Positions 55,804 through 63,980 of a stretch of DNA of 64,000 nucleotides are shown here, piece by piece. The position numbers and the translations under genes are program-made. Numbering within the stretch: position 1 is the first letter of the stretch; every line of letters starts with the position of its first letter. The stretch comes from an uncultured Shewanella sp. (lineage in GTDB: Bacteria; Pseudomonadota; Gammaproteobacteria; Enterobacterales; Shewanellaceae): positions 124,001 through 188,000 of the forward strand of contig NZ_CANMUW010000004.1 in NCBI RefSeq assembly GCF_947501225.1, in the 5' to 3' direction. The notes under the pieces are model-generated. The model was given only the letters and a program-made list of their open reading frames with translations, had not been told where the DNA came from and did no database searches.

Positions 55804-56685
55804 TTATACATTATCATTCAAACACTTCTGTGCCACTTGATAGACAATCGCATTTACCTGCTCATGGGTAAATGCTTGTGACCTGAGCGTTGGAATAGCC
55901 TTCACCAACTGCTTGTGATTCATGATGGGGAACGGTGGTTTTGATTGGCTGGTAACAAACCAACCAGGAAACACTAAAACGGGTAATGGGTTAATAGGCA
56001 AGCCTACTGATTTTGTTAGCCACTCCCCTACCCATTTACCTTGTCTTGTGGCTTGCTCTAATGGCTTAGTCTCTGTCCAAGATGGGAAAGTTAAACGGTT
56101 ATCTTTAAAGAAAAGCTGGTAATCTTTGCCGCCATTCTTCTTGTCTTTGGTTCGCTTATGCCGCCCTTTAGTCTCGATGGCAAATACACCATTTTGACCG
56201 ACAACTAAGTGATCGATATTAAACCCATCGGCTTGTACATCATGAAAGACTTGATAGCCCAATGCCTGTAACCCTATTAACTCACTAGCAGTCGCGAGTT
56301 CAGCAGTATGACCTAACCTAACCTTTGCAAGCTGTGACATGGTCTTCCACGTTCGATAACCACTATAGATAAGACCAACAAGAATAAATGCCACTAGAAG
56401 CCAGTGAATCGATCCGATAGTTAGAAACGCTTTAAGCCCGAAGTAGGCAAAGGGAAAGCAAACAGCCATTACAGCCATAAGCAAGGCTGACAAAACATCA
56501 AACTGAAGATCTTGAATTTGATTCTGTAGACCAAGTGCAGGAATGCGAGTGAGCTGCTCCCTATCAATCGGTAACCTTACAGTTCTATCACGGTGCTTAA
56601 GCATCACAAACATCACCAGCAACACGACTCCCATGCCAGAGAGGAGAATCACTATTGATAAAAGGTTTGTGGTTAACTCACTCAT
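55804..56685 (-). CDS. Membrane-anchored NERD-domain protein
   Basis: NERD domains are nuclease-related folds of the PD-(D/E)xK type. The 293-residue protein has one N-terminal helix (LLSIVILLSGMGVVLLVMFV), two further membrane helices (about 65-90 and 95-112), and then the NERD domain. Its key residues are ASELIGLQALGYQVFHDVQA, FNIDHLVVGQNGVFAIETKG (Asp and the E-x-K pair) and VLVFPGWFVTS. The start at 56,685 gives AAGGA a 6-base spacing. The ATG at 56,691 is too close to it. It reads leftward, convergent with DUF2290. NERD proteins are common in mobile islands. The role here is unknown. Confidence 0.85.
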   Translation of the reverse strand: MSELTTNLLSIVILLSGMGVVLLVMFVMLKHRDRTVRLPIDREQLTRIPALGLQNQIQDLQFDVLSALLMAVMAVCFPFAYFGLKAFLTIGSIHWLLVAFILVGLIYSGYRTWKTMSQLAKVRLGHTAELATASELIGLQALGYQVFHDVQADGFNIDHLVVGQNGVFAIETKGRHKRTKDKKNGGKDYQLFFKDNRLTFPSWTETKPLEQATRQGKWVGEWLTKSVGLPINPLPVLVFPGWFVTSQSKPPFPIMNHKQLVKAIPTLRSQAFTHEQVNAIVYQVAQKCLNDNV

Positions 56686-56822
56686 ACTCATCCTTGAAAG
56701 CTCTTACTTCTTTAGTTCGAATCTTACTACAATAAAACTGACAATGAACAGACATTGATTGATTATTCTTCAGGCCTGCTTTAATCTCGTAAAATCATAT
56801 ACCTAAACAAGGATGGCTTATT

Positions 56823-57179
56823 GTGAAAGCAAGCGTGTTTTGGACTATTTTAGTTGGTGCTTTATTCGGAATATACTTCCTTTCTGGAAGCTTTGGCGTA
56901 TTGTTCGGAGCAGTGGGCTATCTAGAGAGCTGGGATAAGTCAGAAATTCAAACTCAATGTTTAATGGTTCCTAACGGCCAAGCTATATTGAACAGTGATA
57001 AAGCCAAGTGTCAGGCTGTTTTAGACTTTTACAAATCCAAAGGTCGTAGTGGAACACGATGTTTAGACGAACTTTTTCCAGCTTCAAACATAATCATCAA
57101 AAACACAGATTTAGTAGAATGCAGTTTATCAATGGAAGAACACCAAGCTAATCTGTTAAAAAAGTCTCTCAACTTATAG
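56823..57179 (+). CDS. Small secreted or membrane-anchored protein of unknown function
   Basis: This is a 118-residue protein starting with GTG at 56,823. An N-terminal hydrophobic helix (VFWTILVGALFGIYFLSGSF, about 5-24) is followed by a polar domain with four Cys, which suggests a periplasmic or outer-face location. AAGGATGG stands upstream. The last codons overlap the end of an integrase remnant on the opposite strand. No family was recognised. Confidence 0.65.
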   Translation: MKASVFWTILVGALFGIYFLSGSFGVLFGAVGYLESWDKSEIQTQCLMVPNGQAILNSDKAKCQAVLDFYKSKGRSGTRCLDELFPASNIIIKNTDLVECSLSMEEHQANLLKKSLNL

Positions 57180-57275
57180 ATTCATAAAATACTCAAACAG
57201 CTCTCCCCATTCCTCCTCTGAGAGCTGTTCTATCCCCCTCACTAACTTATCTCTGCTAGACTCTTGAAGAGCTGA
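57174..57275 (-). pseudogene. Remnant of an integrase C-terminus
   Basis: Read on the minus strand it gives LQESSRDKLVRGIEQLSEEE followed by WGELFEYFMNL and a stop. The intact integrase at 58,112 ends IQESKVDKLVKEIEQLSGEE then RSELLRILRINYRA. The DNA also matches closely (GAGAGCTGTTCTATC, CACTAACTTATC). Upstream of about 57,275 the match ends. It is the scar of a second, related integrase. The rest of 57,180-57,501 shows no gene. Confidence 0.8.
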
Positions 57276-57501
57276 ACAAGCATGGTAAAACTTGGAGATG
57301 CTAGTGCAGTTTCCCCCCATAAAACTCATGACTATAGTCCTACTGATTGATGGAAGTATTACCAGTGAGTAATCATAGCCCCCCCCCTCAAATGAACATT
57401 CAATCTAATCTTGATAAATCTGATAACCGCTTCTATTTTTGTTCTACATACTTATGAGTACATAGCCTGATTTTTGCCCCAAATTATGGAGTGTCTGCTT
57501 A

Positions 57502-58053
57502 ATGCTTTCTTATATAGGTCAACTTTTTGCTTCATACATTGGGCTTCACTTTTTTATTGGGAGCCCGCCTAGCATGCCGGCATTTATCTTTGTAGCTCTC
57601 ATACTTGGGATTATCAATATCGGCACTTTTTTCAAGCAAGAAAGTTACCGATATACAAAAGGAATAAATAAAGCTATTAGGCTGGAAAGAATCGACACTA
57701 TGGATGGCCTAGAGTTCGAACATTACGTTGCATGGCTTTTAAGTCAAAAAAATTATACTGATGTTGAAGTTACAAAAGGCTCTGGTGATTTTGGAGCCGA
57801 TATAATTGCTTGCCGTAACGGAAGGCGGTATACCGTACAGGTAAAAAGACACGCTCAGAAAATTTCTAGGAGAGCAATTAGTGATGCTTGTGCTGCTAAA
57901 GATTATTATAATTGTACAAACTCGATGGTTGTTACAAACAATTATTTTACTCAAAATGCCATTGAGTTTGCTATGAGTGTAAATTGTGAACTCATCGATC
58001 GTGATACCTTAGGTTCTTGGATATTAGATATACAAAGATTTAAATCAACATAA
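57502..58053 (+). CDS. Membrane-anchored Mrr-like restriction endonuclease
   Basis: This is a 183-residue protein with two N-terminal membrane helices (about 5-20 and 28-43) and an Mrr_cat (PD-(D/E)xK) domain. The helix LEFEHYVAWLLSQKNYTDVE is followed by TKGSGDFGADIIACRNGRRY, with the catalytic Asp in DFGADI, and then the Q-x-K pair in TVQVKRHAQKISRRAISDA. It ends with DRDTLGSWIL. Such proteins cut modified or foreign DNA, although the membrane anchor and small size make the target unclear. GGAG stands about 10 bases before the ATG. It converges with the integrase gene. Confidence 0.88.
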   Translation: MLSYIGQLFASYIGLHFFIGSPPSMPAFIFVALILGIINIGTFFKQESYRYTKGINKAIRLERIDTMDGLEFEHYVAWLLSQKNYTDVEVTKGSGDFGADIIACRNGRRYTVQVKRHAQKISRRAISDACAAKDYYNCTNSMVVTNNYFTQNAIEFAMSVNCELIDRDTLGSWILDIQRFKST

Positions 58054-58111
58054 TTCAAAATTTACACATTTGTAGTGCCATACGGTATTGAACAGTAGCT
58101 AAGGAAGCTTT

Positions 58112-59434
58112 CTAAGCTCTATAGTTAATTCTAAGTATCCTCAACAACTCACTCCTCTCCTCTCCTGAGAGCTGTTCTATCTCCTTCACTAACTTATCCA
58201 CCTTCGACTCTTGGATATCAGTCCCCAGCAACTGAGCCGTGGTGATACCAAGCTCTGTCCTGACCTGTTCAACATCTAAGTGAGCATAAGTGCTGGCGGT
58301 GATACTGATATCACTATGACCTAGTAGCTTACTCGTGGTTTGGATGTTGCCGCCGCGCATCACACTCCAACTGGCTATGGTTCGCCTCAGATCGTGAATT
58401 GTGACACTCTCGCCCTTTTCATCACTTCGTAGCCCTGCTCGTTCGGTAATACGCCACCAGAAGCTGCCCTTACCTGATTTCTCTGTGATATGGCCTGTTT
58501 GAGTACGAGGAGCAGGGAAAACGTATTGCTCGCCCTGTTTGGCCTCCTGACTGCGCCGCTTGAGAATATCCATCACCTCTACCGTTAACGGCACAGCATG
58601 TGGCTTTTTCACCTTCATCTTGCTAGTCGGGATAAGCCAGATACCGCGCTGATGATCGATCTCTTTCCACTCCATCGTAAACACACAGCTTTTACGTTGG
58701 CCTGTTAATAGCAATAGCATCACCACATCTTGATAGATTTGTGGCTCATACTTGAGGGCATCGAGTAGGTTTCTCACTTCAAGTTGATTGAGTATTCGCT
58801 CTCGTTTGGTGTCAGCTAGCTTTTTGATTTTGGCAAACGGGTTTTTCTCCTGCTCGCTAAACATCGACTTCATTAGCGATAGGCATTTGTTACGGATGGC
58901 GACAGAGTTTTGACTAAGGATTTTCTTTAATAGGTTATTGGCATCGACAGGGGTGATCTCTTCAATCAATAGCTTCGCTACTCTAGGCGCAAGATGTTTA
59001 CGCCAAAGTGCTTGAGCATCCTTTAATGATTTTTCACGCCGCTCACCCGTTTTGATTTTGAGTTCAAATTCGGAAACGTAGATCTCAAATAACTGCGCCA
59101 TACTCATGGCTAAGGCTCGCTCTATCTCAGCCTGTTGTATTTTATCCCGTTTTTCCTCATTAGGGTTCAGGCCTTGGGACATAGTGGCCGCATGTTTTAG
59201 GGCTAGTTTACGGGCGTTTTCAATGGTGATGGTTGGAAAGTTTCCTAGGGAGACGACTACGGCTCGACCTAAGTGTTTGCGGCGAAAGCGAAAAGTTTTT
59301 TTGCCAGAGACTAAAACCTCAACAAAAAGTCCTTTTACTGAGCTTTTATGGCCAATATCATAGATTTTGTAGCGTTTAAGCGGCTTTTCGAGCTGTTCTA
59401 AAGCACGTTTTGTAAAAGGAATATCCGTATTCAT
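58112..59434 (-). CDS. P4-type tyrosine integrase
   Basis: This integrase catalyses recombination between the tRNA-Arg 3' end and the element. The 440-residue protein has the arm-binding domain at the N-terminus (DUF4102 type, YKIYDIGHKSSVKGLFVEVL with KTFRFRRKHLGRAVVVSLG) and a SAM-like core-binding domain (about 105-200). The catalytic domain has the first Arg in LLTGQRKSCVFTMEW, H-x-x-R in HDLRRTIASWSV, LLGHSD and the nucleophile Tyr in ASTYAHLDV. It reads leftward, with its start 180 bases from attR. Confidence 0.96.
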   Translation of the reverse strand: MNTDIPFTKRALEQLEKPLKRYKIYDIGHKSSVKGLFVEVLVSGKKTFRFRRKHLGRAVVVSLGNFPTITIENARKLALKHAATMSQGLNPNEEKRDKIQQAEIERALAMSMAQLFEIYVSEFELKIKTGERREKSLKDAQALWRKHLAPRVAKLLIEEITPVDANNLLKKILSQNSVAIRNKCLSLMKSMFSEQEKNPFAKIKKLADTKRERILNQLEVRNLLDALKYEPQIYQDVVMLLLLTGQRKSCVFTMEWKEIDHQRGIWLIPTSKMKVKKPHAVPLTVEVMDILKRRSQEAKQGEQYVFPAPRTQTGHITEKSGKGSFWWRITERAGLRSDEKGESVTIHDLRRTIASWSVMRGGNIQTTSKLLGHSDISITASTYAHLDVEQVRTELGITTAQLLGTDIQESKVDKLVKEIEQLSGEERSELLRILRINYRA

Positions 59435-59465
59435 AATGACTTAGCCTCTGTAAACAACCTAATTC

Positions 59466-59485
59466 TGTGTCACCCATGTATCACC
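59466..59485 (+). repeat. Right arm-type integrase sites
   Basis: TGTGTCACC and TGTATCACC lie 11 bases apart, matching the pair at 48,761-48,780 in sequence, spacing and orientation. They lie between the integrase start and attR. Confidence 0.75.
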
Positions 59486-59514
59486 AGCGGGGTTAATTTA
59501 AGCTAATTTACAGT

Positions 59515-59602
59515 AATTTTGGTTAAAGTCAAAAACGCAATTCCGCCTATAAGCGACTGATTGGTATGAGTTAGTTAATTTTCATCAATTTTGGTTAATG
59601 TC
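59515..59602 (+). repeat. Direct repeat AATTTTGGTTAAxGTC near attR
   Basis: Two copies, 59,515-59,530 and 59,587-59,602, share AATTTTGGTTAA-[AT]-GTC and are 72 bases apart. They are possible binding sites for the integrase or the AlpA-like protein next to attR. Confidence 0.6.
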
Positions 59603-59613
59603 ACCAGACCTCA

Positions 59614-59628
59614 CCTGTGGGGAGACCA
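59614..59628 (+). repeat. attR core, 15-bp direct repeat
   Basis: CCTGTGGGGAGACCA is an exact copy of the last 15 bases of tRNA-Arg at 48,694-48,708. It marks the right boundary of the element. Confidence 0.92.
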
Positions 59629-59996
59629 TAATTGCCGCCAAGTGCTGACTGGCACTTGTTGAGCAGTTCCTTTCTGATATACCAGCCTTCATTTTCCTTT
59701 ATACGTTTTTTTGATTAAAGCTATTTCAAAGTAATCTATCGCCTGTAGCGGGCTGATGTGCAGATACTTCAGTGACGCGCTGCAAGTACGCTCCCTGTAA
59801 GCTCGATGACAGCATCCATGCTGTCAACGGTCACAGCCGCATCTACACCAGTTAACATAAAGCAAGTATATCTCTTCGAATAACCAGTGATGGGTAAGGC
59901 AAGTTTACATTTTTGTAGTAAGCTAACATCACGCGCCATTGACTATGGCGCGTGTGGAGATTGGTAGGTGTTTTATCCTCTTTTGATAAGAGAGGA
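59629..59996. repeat. Non-coding region with hairpins between attR and the Pse genes
   Basis: There is no gene here. At 59,808-59,825 GACAGCAT-CC-ATGCTGTC forms an 8-bp dyad within a stretch (about 59,740-59,870) that resembles a dispersed Shewanella intergenic repeat as I recall it. At 59,930-59,954 a perfect 10-bp stem CACGCGCCAT/ATGGCGCGTG with a 5-base loop lies just after the methyltransferase gene and may end the pse transcript, although no strong T run follows. Confidence 0.6.
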
Positions 59997-60614
59997 TCAC
60001 TTCTTTTCCAGCAGAAACCAGCTCAGGTCGTCTTGGGGAAAGTTGGTGTCTCTGTGGTAGCTAAAGCCATAATCGACCAGTTTCAGATCCGGGTACCTGT
60101 CTAACATCTCACCGGCAAAGTCACGCTTGAATAACTTGCCCTGATGCCCACGATAAGGCACCTCTACCGGTGAGGGGTTGTAGTACTCGGTTATACAGAT
60201 ATAACGGGAGCTGGTTTGATAAAGCGCTTCATAAACTTTTGAGAGGGCGTCGGGGTTTATGTGGATCAGCACTCCCTTGATAAAGCTCATCTCATAGGTT
60301 CGATTCGGTGTAAACTCTAACAGAGAGTCATGGATAACGGTGAGATCATCTATCTGCTTTAACTGCTCCACCGCTTTCTCATTTATCTCAATGGCGGCCA
60401 GCTCACTGCCAGGCAGCAGCTGTTTAAAGGCGTGGATATTCATGCCGATGTTGGCACCAAACTCTATCAGGGACCCCACTCTCTCTGTACGACTTAAGAT
60501 ACGGGTAAAGAGTGCCAGATTGCTGGCCAGCAGCTGCTGGCCCTGATTACGCTCGATATAAGCATTACCGAACTCACCGGCCCAAAAGCTTTCCTGCTCT
60601 GTTTTAAATGTCAT
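59997..60614 (-). CDS. Pseudaminic-acid-associated methyltransferase
   Basis: This is a 205-residue SAM-dependent methyltransferase. Motif I is LIEFGANIGMNIHAFKQLLP (about 48-67), followed by ELAAIEINEKAVEQL and SFIKGVLIHINPDALSKVYE. It belongs to a methylase family recurrently placed beside pseudaminic acid biosynthesis genes and is thought to methylate the sugar or a related residue on flagellin, although its exact target is unproved here. It is the last gene of the pse run, 96 bases after pseI. Confidence 0.87.
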   Translation of the reverse strand: MTFKTEQESFWAGEFGNAYIERNQGQQLLASNLALFTRILSRTERVGSLIEFGANIGMNIHAFKQLLPGSELAAIEINEKAVEQLKQIDDLTVIHDSLLEFTPNRTYEMSFIKGVLIHINPDALSKVYEALYQTSSRYICITEYYNPSPVEVPYRGHQGKLFKRDFAGEMLDRYPDLKLVDYGFSYHRDTNFPQDDLSWFLLEKK

Positions 60615-60710
60615 GTTCTAACCTTATTCTTTGTCCTATGACTATCGGTATTTTCATGATAGTTAACACACTAAACAGCGGCTAGCGCCGCCCTTAACAT
60701 CAAGCCCTGA

Positions 60711-61763
60711 CTAGAGCGCAATATATTCCATTTTCAACGCCGTCCCCTCTCCCAGATCCTGGGTGAAAGTTTTACCTATCAATGACTCCAGATGTTTAGG
60801 TGCAAGGCCAAATCCTGGACGAATACTCTTAACATTTTCAGCCGTGATGCGCTCCCCCGCCTTCACCGGTTTCACCACATAGAGTGAACGCCTGAACTGT
60901 AAATTCGCCTTTTCGGACGCGCTTCGGCTGTAGTTGACCTTACCCAGTGACGACCAGGCCAACTTACTGTCGTGACAGAGCTGTCTTAGTTCATCGGGTT
61001 CGAGGGAGAAGCTGTCATCGGGTCCGCCACCGCTCCTGTCCAGAGTCACATGCTTCTCGATAATACTCGCTCCCAGGCTGGTTGCGGCAATGGCAGTGAC
61101 ATTACTCAGAGTATGATCCGACAAGCCGGTAACGAGATTAAATCTGTTTTTCATATCGACCAGGGTCGCCAGATTATAATCATCTGCCGATGCCGGATAG
61201 GCACTGACACAGTGAAGTATCGCTAAATCCTTACAGCCACAACTTCTTGCCGCATCGATGGCTTCACCAATCTCTTCCTCATTCGCCATTCCGGTCGAGA
61301 TAATCAACGGCTTTCCGGTACTGGCCGCATATTTAATCAATGGGATATCAACCGCTTCGAATGAGGCAATTTTATAGGCCGGAGCGTTTAGATCCTCTAA
61401 CAGGTCAACTGCCGTAGTATCGAAGGGGGAGCTGAAGATAGTGATCCCAAGCTGACGTGCATAATCGAACAGAGGTTTGTGCCAATCCCATGGAGTATGG
61501 GCCCACTCATAGAGTTGATAGAGGGTCTTACCATCCCATAAGCCACCATGGATCTGAAAATCGGCACTTCTGCTATCGATGGTGATGGTATCTGGTCGAT
61601 AGGTCTGCATCTTGACGGCATCGGCCCCGGCTCTTTTAGCATGGGCGATGATATCAAATGCCACCTGAATGTTGCCATTATGATTAGCTGATAATTCAGC
61701 AATAATATAAGGCGGTAGCCCAGCACCTATCGCTCTACCTTCAATCGAAATTACATTACTCAT
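60711..61763 (-). CDS. pseI: Pseudaminic acid synthase PseI
   Basis: PseI condenses 2,4-diacetamido-2,4,6-trideoxy-L-altrose with phosphoenolpyruvate to give pseudaminic acid. The 350-residue protein has the NeuB TIM-barrel (YIIAELSANHNGNIQVAFDI, KMQTYRPDTITIDS, STGMANEEEIGEAIDAAR, VTGLSDHTLSNVTAIAATSL, IEKHVTLDRSGGGPDDSFSL). The C-terminal SAF/antifreeze domain contains ENVKSIRPGFGLAPKHLESL. The GGPDDSFSL signature favours PseI over NeuB. The start overlaps the pseG-pseH stop by 8 bases. Confidence 0.93.
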   Translation of the reverse strand: MSNVISIEGRAIGAGLPPYIIAELSANHNGNIQVAFDIIAHAKRAGADAVKMQTYRPDTITIDSRSADFQIHGGLWDGKTLYQLYEWAHTPWDWHKPLFDYARQLGITIFSSPFDTTAVDLLEDLNAPAYKIASFEAVDIPLIKYAASTGKPLIISTGMANEEEIGEAIDAARSCGCKDLAILHCVSAYPASADDYNLATLVDMKNRFNLVTGLSDHTLSNVTAIAATSLGASIIEKHVTLDRSGGGPDDSFSLEPDELRQLCHDSKLAWSSLGKVNYSRSASEKANLQFRRSLYVVKPVKAGERITAENVKSIRPGFGLAPKHLESLIGKTFTQDLGEGTALKMEYIAL

Positions 61764-63294
61764 TCGCTTCCTCTAAAGGGTATTGTACCCATTGGCTTTT
61801 ATCTACCTGCATATAGCCCATACTTTTAAAGAGTGATTTTGAAGCAAAATTTTCAGGTAGAACAGTTGCAAAAATGGTTATCGACTTAAAAGCAAGTCTT
61901 ATCAACTCGAGGGCAGACTTTGCTACTCCTTGACGGAAACAATCAGGCGCGGTAAAGATAGAGATTTGATAGAAATCATTCTCCTTCATGGGGTCTAAAC
62001 GCACCATGCCCACATCTGTTTTTTTTCGGCGAATAATAAACAAAAAACTTTTATGATCAATAACTTTATTACTAAACCATTCACAATGTTCTTGCCATGA
62101 AGGAACCGCCGAGACAAGAGCAAATCTGCGAGTCTCTGGCGCTTGTTGCCACTCAAACAAACGCTCACAATCCTGCCAACTTGCTCGTTTCAGGTATATC
62201 TCCTCACCTCGAGAACCTACCGTTGTGAACAAGCTAATCGCCACCCGGCTTGCCCCCATTCCATCGAGCAACCTACCCGCTTTGGTAACCATATTTTGAT
62301 AGTTAGCTTCACATTCAGCTATCGCGCTATCCAAGCTACCTGGAGTTAACTCCTCCGGTTTGCCCAAAGATATTGCCACCCCCTGCTCGGCTAACCTCTG
62401 TGCTACTGTACGCTGATTATCGGCCAATGTGATACTCAACGAGGGCAGAGAAAGAACGCACCTCTCCCAAGCACTCGAGCCGGCAGCTCCGATAGCTATA
62501 TCTGACTCCATGATTAAATCGGCCATATTAGTCACAGAAGTGTGCAGCTTACATTGGAATCTAGATTGTTCAACAACTGTTTCCAGCGCTGATAAATTAG
62601 GATTATTTGGGCCTACTATCACATTGAAGCGGGTCAAATCTGATAATTGAGTAACCTCTAGCATTGCAATAACCTTCCCGGTTATATTATCAACATCGGT
62701 TCCCCCTAGACTGAGCAATATGGAGTTAATTTTAACATGTTGCTTTCGAAGAATAAGTGCTTGCTCACTGGCAAGAGCAAACTCATCCCGTAATAATCCA
62801 AACTCTGTGCCTAAAAAAAGCTCAGCCTCCGATGTTAAATGGGGGAGATAATCTTGAACAGAACGTTCAAAGGTCTGGTCCAATAAACGGTCGCAGCTAT
62901 ATTCACGGTCAGCTAAATCATCTATTACCATTAACTTATATTCGAGTCGCTGTACAGCTTCATGCCAACGACTATCAATTGCATAGTGATCAACAATCAA
63001 CCAATCCAGTTCTGATTCGGAAAGAATATGAAGCGTTAGTTGCGCATCCTCCTGCCAATCTCGGCCCAGCCAGGAGGCACATTCTTGCTTTTCATTGGAA
63101 TTTGGTAGCCTATGAACCTGATAACCTTTTTCTGTAATGAAGTTATTCAGATTTCCCGGGTGCTCAGTAGATATAAACTCAACCTGACAACCAAACTCTG
63201 TCAACTTATCAGCCAAAGTTAAACAGCGATAGACATGACCACATCCAATTTGCAGTGATGCATCCACTCTAAAAATAATCTTCAAGATAATCAC
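61756..63294 (-). CDS. pseG: Fused PseG-PseH: UDP-sugar hydrolase plus N-acetyltransferase
   Basis: Two steps of pseudaminic acid synthesis are joined in one 512-residue protein. Residues 1-345 are PseG-like (FRVDASLQIGCGHVYRCLTL at the start, then LIVDHYAIDSRWHEAV, ILLSLGGTDVDNITG and AIGAAGSSAWERCVL), which remove UDP from the sugar. Residues about 364-512 are a GNAT acetyltransferase like PseH (IYLKRASWQDCERLFEWQQA, then FYQISIFTAPDCFRQGVAKS). The frame opens with GTG at 63,294, overlapping the pseF stop by 4 bases. A TTG at 63,285 with AGGTGA 5 bases upstream is an alternative start giving (M)KIIFRVDAS. Confidence 0.92.
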   Translation of the reverse strand: MIILKIIFRVDASLQIGCGHVYRCLTLADKLTEFGCQVEFISTEHPGNLNNFITEKGYQVHRLPNSNEKQECASWLGRDWQEDAQLTLHILSESELDWLIVDHYAIDSRWHEAVQRLEYKLMVIDDLADREYSCDRLLDQTFERSVQDYLPHLTSEAELFLGTEFGLLRDEFALASEQALILRKQHVKINSILLSLGGTDVDNITGKVIAMLEVTQLSDLTRFNVIVGPNNPNLSALETVVEQSRFQCKLHTSVTNMADLIMESDIAIGAAGSSAWERCVLSLPSLSITLADNQRTVAQRLAEQGVAISLGKPEELTPGSLDSAIAECEANYQNMVTKAGRLLDGMGASRVAISLFTTVGSRGEEIYLKRASWQDCERLFEWQQAPETRRFALVSAVPSWQEHCEWFSNKVIDHKSFLFIIRRKKTDVGMVRLDPMKENDFYQISIFTAPDCFRQGVAKSALELIRLAFKSITIFATVLPENFASKSLFKSMGYMQVDKSQWVQYPLEEANE

Positions 63295-63980
63295 CTATTT
63301 TGGTAAAACTCGAAAAGTGCTTCAGCCAAAGACCAGTCTTCATGAGTATCTATATCAACCACGCTACCTTTTGGTAAAACAAGCCCACTAGCTTTATCAC
63401 TGTATATCGGCTTAGATGCAAGAAATGCTGATACTATGCCCCAGTAAAACTGGCCTGTATCATAATAAGCGGGTTTTAAATCCTGACTACGGGTATTAAG
63501 ATTCTCAGGAGCAAACATCGAAATCTTAAGAGATTCATCTAAACTAATCGCTCGTTGAATTGGCGATGGGTACTCACACACTGGAAATAGATAATCTGCT
63601 TGTCTCTGCTTGATCTGTTGCAACCCCTCCCTAAGTTGTATGGCTGTAACAAAAGGGGCCGTCGCATAAATACAGCAGCAATAATCATATTGCTCTTCTC
63701 TTTCGAGCATTGCTTTTATGGCATGCTCAATCACCATCAGAGTTGTAGCATGATCGTCGGCAATATCAGCCGGTCGCATAAATGGCACTTCCGCACCATA
63801 CTTTTTTGCAACCCGGGCAATCTCTTCACTATCGGTCGAAACGATGACACGGTCGAAACAGCCACTGTTGATAGCAGCCTCTATCGAATAAGCTATGATA
63901 GGTTTGCCATTGAAGAGTTTGATATTTTTCCCGGGGATCCGCTTGCTGCCTCCTCTGGCGGGAATAATAGCGATATTCAT
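63291..63980 (-). CDS. pseF: Pseudaminic acid cytidylyltransferase PseF
   Basis: PseF activates pseudaminic acid with CTP to give CMP-Pse. The 229-residue protein has the nucleotidyltransferase start MNIAIIPARGGSKRIPGKNI, then KLFNGKPIIAYSIEAAI and VIVSTDSEEIARVAKKYGAE, and the acidic metal site in VVDIDTHEDWSLAEALFEF. It is the first visible gene of the pse run. Its promoter and the upstream genes of the pathway (pseB, pseC) would lie right of the window. Confidence 0.93.
   Translation of the reverse strand: MNIAIIPARGGSKRIPGKNIKLFNGKPIIAYSIEAAINSGCFDRVIVSTDSEEIARVAKKYGAEVPFMRPADIADDHATTLMVIEHAIKAMLEREEQYDYCCCIYATAPFVTAIQLREGLQQIKQRQADYLFPVCEYPSPIQRAISLDESLKISMFAPENLNTRSQDLKPAYYDTGQFYWGIVSAFLASKPIYSDKASGLVLPKGSVVDIDTHEDWSLAEALFEFYQNR

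Larger units (their letters stand above)
48694..59628. mobile_element. 10.9-kb tRNA-Arg integrative element with gene-A type replication protein
   Basis: The left end lies in the tRNA-Arg 3' end and the right end in the 15-bp copy at 59,614. A P4-type integrase sits at the right end facing inward, with paired arm-type repeats at both ends. The left part has a small regulator, short genes and a HUH replication endonuclease. The middle and right parts are AT-rich cargo (helicase, DUF2290, NERD, Mrr-like). No capsid, tail, conjugation or transposase genes were seen. It may be a phage satellite or a small replicating integrative element. Confidence 0.9.
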
